A stretch of 48,256 nt of DNA, from the NCBI GenBank assembly GCA_023443285.1, contig JAEZVB010000015.1, positions 1-48,256 of the forward strand, given 5' to 3'. This stretch comes from Bacillota bacterium (GTDB taxonomy: Bacteria; Bacillota; Negativicutes; Sporomusales; Sporomusaceae). How positions within the stretch are numbered: the first letter of the stretch is position 1; each line of letters starts with the position of its first letter. Under the pieces are notes generated by a model. It was not told the DNA's origin. It did no database searches and saw only the letters and a program-made list of their open reading frames with translations. The translations under genes were made by a program, and so were the position numbers. Positions 43,197 through 48,256 of the stretch are shown one piece after another.

Positions 43197-43510
43197 GGCA
43201 CTATTCCCCTGCAGACAGTATTCAAGATATTATTCACCAGTCGGTATAGAAATATTACAAATATAGGCTGTCTTACTATTTTGAGGAAAACAAGAAAGCG
43301 AACAAGGACAGGTTTTGTTATAACTAACAACATGACCTGTCCTTGTTCTTACATGCGGTATTATTCAATTTTCTATAACCACATCTCCGAAAATTAAATT
43401 GTGCGCGTCATTGTTTCTTCCAAAAACTTGCATATTGCTATATTTACCGGGAATTTTACTGGGACAATCAGCAATACTAAAATCAAGTATCGCGCTGAGG
43501 AGGGAAAGTT
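43197..43510. other. Divergent intergenic region between gerA and the secreted-protein gene
   Basis: Contains the hairpin at 43301-43347 and presumably the promoters of both flanking genes; I cannot assign -10/-35 boxes with confidence. No ORF with an RBS is visible. Confidence 0.5.
43301..43347. terminator. Orphan terminator-like hairpin
   Basis: AACAAGGACAGGT (43301-43313) and ACCTGTCCTTGTT (43335-43347) form a perfect 13-bp stem; the flanks are T-rich on both strands (CTT on +, CGCTTTCTTGTTTTCC on -). No gene ends here: it lies between two divergent start sites. It may end an unannotated short transcript. Confidence 0.5.
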
Positions 43511-44050
43511 ATGGGAAAAAATTCCGTAAAACGCAGGCAACTAAGACTCAAATACAAACGTCGCGTCGCTGCTCTGATGGGTGCCGCAATCATGACAGGT
43601 GCAGTCTTGACTGGCCTCCCAGTTACTAAAGCCCTCGCTGCTGAAACACCAGCAAATTCTGACCCACTCAAAACCGAGCAGACTTTGCAAATCAATAAGG
43701 AATCCCGACCTCCTGGACGTGGTTGGCATCAACACAAATATAGCTGGCCAAGTCCTGATGAGAACCAAGGCTGGTATCAGGATGGCAAAATTTATTATCG
43801 CAGTGATAATCATCGCAGTCATTGGTATGATGAATATGCTTACACTGATCACAATCCGGTTGATTACGTAAAAGCCAATGCAGCCTATTATGGATTTGAT
43901 TCTTCCCATGATTCTTTTACGTTGCTTACTGTCACCCACCGGCGAGCGCTTGTGGAAGTCCGCAATAATGATACAGGCAAACTATATAATGTACTCTTAG
44001 AGCGAACGTATGGCCATGATTGGACTATCGCTTCGGTTCGTGCCATCTAA
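43511..44050 (+). CDS. Secreted protein of unknown function
   Basis: 179 residues. An Arg/Lys-rich start (KRRQLRLKYKRR), hydrophobic core (VAALMGAAIMTGAVLTG) and ALAAE cleavage site make a clear Sec signal peptide. The mature part has a Trp/His/Tyr/Asp-rich segment (about 70-120, WHQHKYSWPSPDE, HRSHWYDEYAY) and a C-terminal beta-rich part. GAGGAGGG lies 6 nt upstream and a strong terminator follows. I do not recognise a family. His/Asp content could bind metal, but nothing proves it. Confidence 0.75.
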   Translation: MGKNSVKRRQLRLKYKRRVAALMGAAIMTGAVLTGLPVTKALAAETPANSDPLKTEQTLQINKESRPPGRGWHQHKYSWPSPDENQGWYQDGKIYYRSDNHRSHWYDEYAYTDHNPVDYVKANAAYYGFDSSHDSFTLLTVTHRRALVEVRNNDTGKLYNVLLERTYGHDWTIASVRAI

Positions 44051-44137
44051 GCCAATCGCAGACTCTAAGTCCTAACCCCCTCCACCTCAATAACACGCTC
44101 CCATTAGTACCCCCTTACAAATAGCGTAACCTTTAAT

Positions 44138-44184
44138 CACCGACCTTGTCTGACTATGCTCCGGGACAGTCGGTGGCTTTTTTT
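44138..44184 (+). terminator. Terminator of the secreted-protein gene
   Basis: CACCGAC (44138-44144) pairs with GTCGGTG (44169-44175), with a further TGTC/GACA pair inside, followed by GC and seven T (44178-44184). Confidence 0.75.
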
Positions 44185-44279
44185 GCAGGAAGGGTTCCAA
44201 AGCATTGGAAAATACGGTAATATGCATACTATAATACCATTTATTATGATACTCATACTACTTCTAAGAGGGGAAAGCC

Positions 44280-45560
44280 ATGGGACACATCGTCAATCAC
44301 GAACGCGAATACCGGCTGCTCCAGCAGCGGTTAGATTATAACATTACCGGTGCGCCGTATGCACCGGCCTTTCTGTCAATACTAAAAATACTTTTTTCGC
44401 CGGCAGAAGCCCATATTGCGCGCCAAATACCGTTACGCCCAACTTTGTTAACTACTGTCGCGGCAAAACTTAACCTATCGCCCCAAATGCTGTCCGACAA
44501 AATAGCATCTATGGCTGAACGCGGGCTGGTGTTTGACTTTGAGCATAACGGCCAGACCTATATAGTATTAGCTCCGGTTGTGATCGGTTTTTTTGAGTTT
44601 ATTTTTATGCGTACCCGGGATAATCTGCCACTGAAGGAACTAGCTGCATTATTCGAAGAGTATATGTCCCAAGATGACCGCTTCGCCCGCAGTATCTTTG
44701 AAGGCTCAACCCAACTGGGCCGGACTTTAATCCACGAACAGGCATTGCCTACCAATAATTATTCAGAAGTATTGGACTGGGAAAAGGCCAGTGCAATTGT
44801 AGCTTCGTCTAACTACATCGGCTTATCGCTTTGCACCTGCCGGCATAAAGCCAGCCATCTTGGCCGAAGCTGCCACGCCCCACTAGAAACATGCCTCACT
44901 ATGGGGAGGAGCGCCGAGCTGCTTGTAAAGAAAGGCATGGCAGTATCCATATCAAATGACAAAGCCTTGCGTGTTATTGAAGACTGCAAAAGCCTAGGCT
45001 TATTGCAAATTGCCGATAACGTGCAGCGTGATGTCGGTTTCATTTGTAATTGCTGCAGTTGCTGTTGCGAATTTATTCAGGCGATCAAACGGTTCGACCT
45101 AAGAAACTCGGTAATAACTTCAAATTGGCAGGCAGCTGTTAACACCACTACCTGTAAAAATTGCGGAGCATGTGTAAAAGCCTGCCCAGTCGGAGCATTA
45201 CAGCCTGATCTGAACACCACCAAAAATCAGTTGCACTGTGATGAAACGCTCTGTTTAGGCTGTGGTGTCTGCCAATCGGCCTGTAAATTTGGCAGCCTGA
45301 CAATGCTTCCCCGGCCGCAGCGGGTCATGGTACCGGAAACAACCTATGACAGAATCATATCTATGGCTATTGAACGTGGCAAATTATCAAATTTAATGCT
45401 CGATGATCCATCAAAGCTACATCATCGAGCATTAGGGCGCCTTATTGGAATTATTGAAAAATCTTCCCCGGTCAAAACATTACTGGCAATTAAGCCAATT
45501 AAGTCTGCCTTCTTAACCGCAATTGTATTCCGAATTAAAAAGGCTACCACAGACCAATAA
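44280..45560 (+). CDS. Winged-helix / dicluster ferredoxin fusion protein
   Basis: 426 residues. Residues about 25-130 look like a winged-helix domain (LNLSPQMLSDKIASMAERGLV). Then come unusual Cys groups: CTCRHKASHLGRSCHAPLETC (about 184-205) and CNCCSCCCEF (about 256-265). Two 4Fe-4S motifs follow: CKNCGACVKACP (about 291-302) and CLGCGVCQSACK (about 322-333). The ATG at 44280 has AGAGGGG 6 nt upstream. Similar proteins are annotated as 4Fe-4S binding proteins of unknown role. It could be a redox-responsive regulator or an electron carrier; the sequence does not decide. Confidence 0.8.
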   Translation: MGHIVNHEREYRLLQQRLDYNITGAPYAPAFLSILKILFSPAEAHIARQIPLRPTLLTTVAAKLNLSPQMLSDKIASMAERGLVFDFEHNGQTYIVLAPVVIGFFEFIFMRTRDNLPLKELAALFEEYMSQDDRFARSIFEGSTQLGRTLIHEQALPTNNYSEVLDWEKASAIVASSNYIGLSLCTCRHKASHLGRSCHAPLETCLTMGRSAELLVKKGMAVSISNDKALRVIEDCKSLGLLQIADNVQRDVGFICNCCSCCCEFIQAIKRFDLRNSVITSNWQAAVNTTTCKNCGACVKACPVGALQPDLNTTKNQLHCDETLCLGCGVCQSACKFGSLTMLPRPQRVMVPETTYDRIISMAIERGKLSNLMLDDPSKLHHRALGRLIGIIEKSSPVKTLLAIKPIKSAFLTAIVFRIKKATTDQ

Positions 45561-45622
45561 TCTGATCTTTTGAGGAAGTTAACTGCTTACTGGTTCAGGC
45601 TTACCCTAAATTGAGATGAAAA

Positions 45623-46321
45623 TTACTGTTTCGGTAAGTTTTTCATCATGTCGCCCATATCCATTATTTTTACACCGGTTGGCAGTTGAAAAACATCTGC
45701 CGGTTGCGCGCCGACTTTTAGATTTTTGTACGCCATCACCATTTGAGAACCATCTGTGCCACTTACTTCAACCCGCATAGGAATACCATAGTCTTCCCTT
45801 ATCCACATTTTAGTCTGTGTCTTACTATCGGCATCCTCCGAAAGAACTACCCGACACTTAACTCCCTCATAAGTTGTAGTTTCGATTTCTTTCAGTTTTG
45901 CGGCGTTTACATTCTTAGTAAATTTGTCAGGTGTATCCGCAGTTTTAAGATTGTTGTCAATTGGTACTTTTATTGCCATACCCTCTGCCGCGTTATATGT
46001 ATATGCCACGTTATTATCGCCATCAATAAGGGTTACCATGGTCATATTATCTATTTTCATTGCGCTTTTCATCTTTTTACCTGACAGCCACATCTTGCCT
46101 GACATCTTGATTTCTTTTGTTGTCATTTCAAAGTCATACGACATTCCTTGCAGATTTTTCCCCTTGGCAAATAGGTCACCCACTGTCTCTTGTTTTGCCG
46201 TCGAAGCAGTATCTTGTTTAGCAGATGATGCTGCATCCGGTTTTCCACCGCCGCAACCAACAATCCCAAGGCTAACTATTGCAAAGCACATGGCTAACAA
46301 TAACAAAGTAAGCTTTTTCAT
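45623..46321 (-). CDS. Putative lipoprotein with LolA-like fold
   Basis: About 232 residues. Signal peptide with lipobox LGIVGC, then a Gly/Ser/Ala/Gln linker (about 22-45) and a beta-rich domain (YDFEMTTKEIKMSGKMWLSG, TKMWIREDYGIPMRVEV) like outer-membrane-lipoprotein-sorting/DUF4412 proteins. The ATG at 46321 has GGAGGG 6 nt upstream; the longer frame to 46390 lacks an RBS. Single gene; exact partner unknown. Confidence 0.78.
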   Translation of the reverse strand: MKKLTLLLLAMCFAIVSLGIVGCGGGKPDAASSAKQDTASTAKQETVGDLFAKGKNLQGMSYDFEMTTKEIKMSGKMWLSGKKMKSAMKIDNMTMVTLIDGDNNVAYTYNAAEGMAIKVPIDNNLKTADTPDKFTKNVNAAKLKEIETTTYEGVKCRVVLSEDADSKTQTKMWIREDYGIPMRVEVSGTDGSQMVMAYKNLKVGAQPADVFQLPTGVKIMDMGDMMKNLPKQ

Positions 46322-46428
46322 CTTGAACCCTCCAAATTCCCTTATCATATCGACTTCTCTACTGACAAGTTCCAGATAAGCAATAGCCATCCAGTCGAGC
46401 CGAGCATATAGTCAGGATTACTGCTTCC

Positions 46429-46601
46429 TCACCGCGCATGCGTTTCAAACAAAGCATCAGCAATCCGCCCTACCAGCTGCCTGGCAAGAATACCAACCGA
46501 ATTTAAGCATCCAACAGCTGCGGTCAGCGTCGCCAGAAAATAGTCTCAAGATTCTGACTATAGAGGACAAAACTTTCCCGGATGCCTTTACTAATGTCCA
46601 T
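46429..46601 (-). pseudogene. Possible small gene broken by a -1 frameshift
   Basis: ATG at 46601 (seven G 11 nt upstream) opens MDISKGIRESFVLYSQNLETI, which stops soon after in its own frame. One frame over, after a TTTT run near 46525, the sequence continues convincingly as LATLTAAVGCLNSVGIL and ends ADALFETHAR before TGA at 46429. Adding one T would give a single product of about 57 residues. A competing uninterrupted frame (46612-46457) has no RBS spacing. Could be a real pseudogene, a sequencing error in a homopolymer, or chance. Confidence 0.4.
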
Positions 46602-46649
46602 TTCTTGAGCATCCCCCCCTTTTTTTGCAAAGCCATACCACACTTTTAC

Positions 46650-46673
46650 AAGTATGTATATATATACATACTT
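46650..46673. promoter_or_regulatory. Perfect 24-bp palindrome
   Basis: AAGTATGTATATATATACAT plus ACTT is its own reverse complement over 24 bp. It lies about 50 bp upstream of the candidate small gene and 330 bp upstream of the lipoprotein gene. It resembles GntR/YtrA-type operators in form (GTATGTATA...), but the owner is unknown. Confidence 0.5.
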
Positions 46674-46707
46674 ATACTATACATCCAAATGCATACTCTT
46701 GCTATCC

Positions 46708-46750
46708 CTTTGGTAATAAATTTATTAATTTTAATAATTTATTACCAAAG
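46708..46750 (-). terminator. Long AT-rich hairpin after the amidohydrolase gene
   Basis: CTTTGGTAATAAATT (46708-46722) and AATTTATTACCAAAG (46736-46750) are perfect 15-bp arms with a 13-nt loop. It starts 18 bp after the stop at 46768. There is no T run, so it may be a 3' stabiliser or an operator rather than a terminator. Confidence 0.5.
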
Positions 46751-46767
46751 AAACATACTCGCACTCT

Positions 46768-47517
46768 CTATTGAGCCAATTCCTTAACACTTTCCACCAG
46801 CGCCCCCAGCAACCGGTGAAACCCTTGCGGATTTTGTCCCGGAACCCTGAATTGCTTGTTAATCTCTATCTGCAATGCTGGGATTTTCAGTTCACGTGCC
46901 ACGTAATTTGCGATAGTATTGGAACCTGATGCAGCAAAATAGTCAGTTGAGATTCTATTTAACCCAAACTCTTGAAAGTTACGCTCTACCATTGCCAATA
47001 TCTTAGTCTTAACTAAAAGATTTTTTCCGCCATTTGTGCCAAAATCCACATCAAAATCCCGCTCACGGGCCGCACCATGAATATCAAGTATAAACTTGAC
47101 TTTCTCCCGTTTACATATCTCAGCAATTTTTTCTTTGTAGATGCACGGCTGATCAACATTAGGATCGCCGCCATATAGCTTAGTTGTTGCAATCCCATGA
47201 CAACCTGTCAGTTTGCTTAAGAGATAAGCAATAGACCCTGTGAATTCATCTGAAACCTTAATCTTCTTTTGCCTAAAGTGCCTAACAGCATGCGGCGCCG
47301 ATACTAAAACAGGCAATTGCCCCAGCGCAATCCAAAAGGGGTCTTCCTGCTTGGGATTAACCCTTTTATCAGTCTTATAAAAATGCACTCTTTCCACACT
47401 TACTGCCTGTTCATTCATACGAGCGCGATTGTACTCTTGAAGAATTTCTTCCTGTTTACCCAAAAAAGTAACCCCCGGTTGTTTTTTACGGATATCTACC
47501 GTTTCGACATACTCCAT
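46768..47517 (-). CDS. N-formylglutamate amidohydrolase-family enzyme
   Basis: 249 residues. Family motifs: LVSAPHAVRHFR (metal His), FILDIHGAAR (metal/catalytic Asp and His) and the C-terminal LQIEINKQFRVPG, which matches the family's LEIN..R motif. The first 60 residues look family-variable. GAGGAAGG lies 6 nt upstream. Members hydrolyse N-formylglutamate in histidine breakdown, but no hut genes are near, so the real substrate may differ. Confidence 0.78.
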   Translation of the reverse strand: MEYVETVDIRKKQPGVTFLGKQEEILQEYNRARMNEQAVSVERVHFYKTDKRVNPKQEDPFWIALGQLPVLVSAPHAVRHFRQKKIKVSDEFTGSIAYLLSKLTGCHGIATTKLYGGDPNVDQPCIYKEKIAEICKREKVKFILDIHGAARERDFDVDFGTNGGKNLLVKTKILAMVERNFQEFGLNRISTDYFAASGSNTIANYVARELKIPALQIEINKQFRVPGQNPQGFHRLLGALVESVKELAQ

Positions 47518-47560
47518 AAATAACCTTCCTCAAGCGAATAATTCTGCTGCTCACTAAATA

Positions 47561-47594
47561 GGAAAAGGCCCCACAGCCATAAACTGTAGAGCCT
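47561..47594 (-). terminator. Terminator of the MFS transporter gene
   Basis: On the - strand AGGCTCTACAG pairs with CTGTGGGGCCT (11 bp, two G-U pairs), followed by TTTCC. Two smaller hairpins lie upstream between it and the stop codon (AAGCAG/CTGCTT at 47652-47667 and GCGGGA/TCTCGC around 47599-47615). Confidence 0.65.
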
Positions 47595-47671
47595 AATCGC
47601 GAGAATACCTCCCGCTAGTATCTAAAGTACCCATTAATGCCGGGAACCTTTAAGCAGGCTAGCTGCTTATT

Positions 47672-48256
47672 CTAATCTAATTTAACATTCTTGGTCTCAG
47701 GCACGAGGAAAAACACATTAACCGCAGCAGCCAGATAGATAAAAGCAAGCACTACCAAAGCGCCGTTGAGGGTGTACTTAGCTGCCAGCAGGCCGATAAT
47801 AACCGGAGCAAAACCGCCAACAGCCCGACCGGAGTTAAAGATAAAGTTCTGCGCTGTGGAACGGGCGTCTGTCGTATAATGCTCTGATAACAGCGCACCA
47901 TAACCGGCCATCATACCATTGCAGAAGAAGCCGAGAATGGCGCCGCCAATAAGGAGAAAAATCGGATCATTCAAAATGGAATACATCCAAACCGCAGCAG
48001 CTGAGCAAATATAGAAGGTAATATAGGCCGGTCTTCTACCAACCCTGTCGGCAAACTGCCCGAAAAGATAAATACCGATGATCATGCCGATTACCGTAAC
48101 AACCATCCAGGTGGTTGTCTTATTAAGAGTGAGATTATGTCTTTGCATTAAAATAGTAGGAAGCCAAATCATAATGCCATAATACCCAAAGTTTTGCACG
48201 CTTGTCATTACAGTAAGAGCGAAAGTAGTTAAGGATTTTCTTGGAGTGGCAAAAAG
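47672..48256 (-). CDS. MFS transporter, C-terminal part (truncated by window end)
   Basis: The frame is open to base 48256 (194 residues visible), so the apparent start at 48208 is internal. The visible part is the C-terminal six-helix bundle of a major facilitator: NFGYYGIMIWLPTILMQ (start of the second half), the conserved loop GQFADRVGRRPAY and a final ...FFLVPETKN, typical of the metabolite:H+ symporter branch. Substrate cannot be told. Confidence 0.85.
   Translation of the reverse strand, partial: LFATPRKSLTTFALTVMTSVQNFGYYGIMIWLPTILMQRHNLTLNKTTTWMVVTVIGMIIGIYLFGQFADRVGRRPAYITFYICSAAAVWMYSILNDPIFLLIGGAILGFFCNGMMAGYGALLSEHYTTDARSTAQNFIFNSGRAVGGFAPVIIGLLAAKYTLNGALVVLAFIYLAAAVNVFFLVPETKNVKLD

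Noticed and set aside
46605..46787. 60-residue hydrophobic + strand frame
   Set aside because: Made of the palindrome and AT-rich hairpin sequence, with no RBS.
1..48256. CRISPR array, insertion sequence, prophage, tRNA or rRNA genes
   Set aside because: No regularly spaced repeats, transposase or integrase frames, or tRNA cloverleaf sequences were seen on either strand.

Overview
The window looks like chromosome of an endospore-forming, diderm Firmicute of the Negativicutes/Sporomusaceae type (Sporomusa- or Pelosinus-like). This is an inference from two things that rarely occur together: a gerA-gerB-gerC spore germination operon (38987-43196) and an RND-type tripartite efflux pump (33326-37653), which normally needs an outer membrane. 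Strong GGAGG ribosome binding sites and moderate GC content fit. I see no rRNA, tRNA, CRISPR array or insertion sequence.

Region 1 (1-2750, + strand): an L-lactate permease gene and a FadR/GntR-type regulator, closed by a terminator shared with the convergent operon.

Region 2 (2795-27700, - strand) is the core of the window: a nearly complete anaerobic purine/uric-acid catabolic locus in two operons. Operon 1 (12470 to 2795) encodes 8-oxoguanine deaminase, a three-subunit xanthine dehydrogenase, a purine permease, adenine deaminase and a dihydropyrimidinase/hydantoinase (HydA). Operon 2 (27146 to 15064) encodes diaminopropionate ammonia-lyase (YgeX), YgeY, the carbamoyltransferase-like YgeW, carbamate kinase (YqeA), a fused FeS-molybdenum hydroxylase (XdhD-like), RidA, YgfK and SsnA. 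Between them lies uacR (ygeV), a sigma-54 activator. Operon 1 would import and deaminate purines to (hypo)xanthine and urate. Operon 2 would open and dismantle the ring, harvest carbamoyl phosphate as ATP, and release ammonia and pyruvate.

The regulation can be read from the sequence. Each operon has a -24/-12 sigma-54 promoter (12568-12584 and 27193-27209). Each also has three copies of the dyad TATCA-N3-TGATA about 300, 320 and 420 bp upstream of the predicted start, in nearly the same arrangement. A degenerate seventh copy precedes uacR. These are probably UacR enhancer sites.

Region 3 (27697-33043, - strand): a WG-repeat exported protein, an M24-family peptidase, a small conserved-looking protein, a LuxR-type regulator and homoserine O-acetyltransferase (metA with Glu111), plus a 32-codon membrane ORF. 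Region 4 (33326-38906, - strand): the RND pump, DUF948- and YtxH-type proteins and a 54-residue membrane protein. Region 5 (38987-43196): gerABC. Region 6 (43511-45560, + strand): a secreted protein of unknown function and a winged-helix/ferredoxin fusion. Region 7 (45623-48256, - strand): a lipoprotein, a possible frameshifted small gene, an N-formylglutamate amidohydrolase-like enzyme and the C-terminal part of an MFS transporter that runs off the window.
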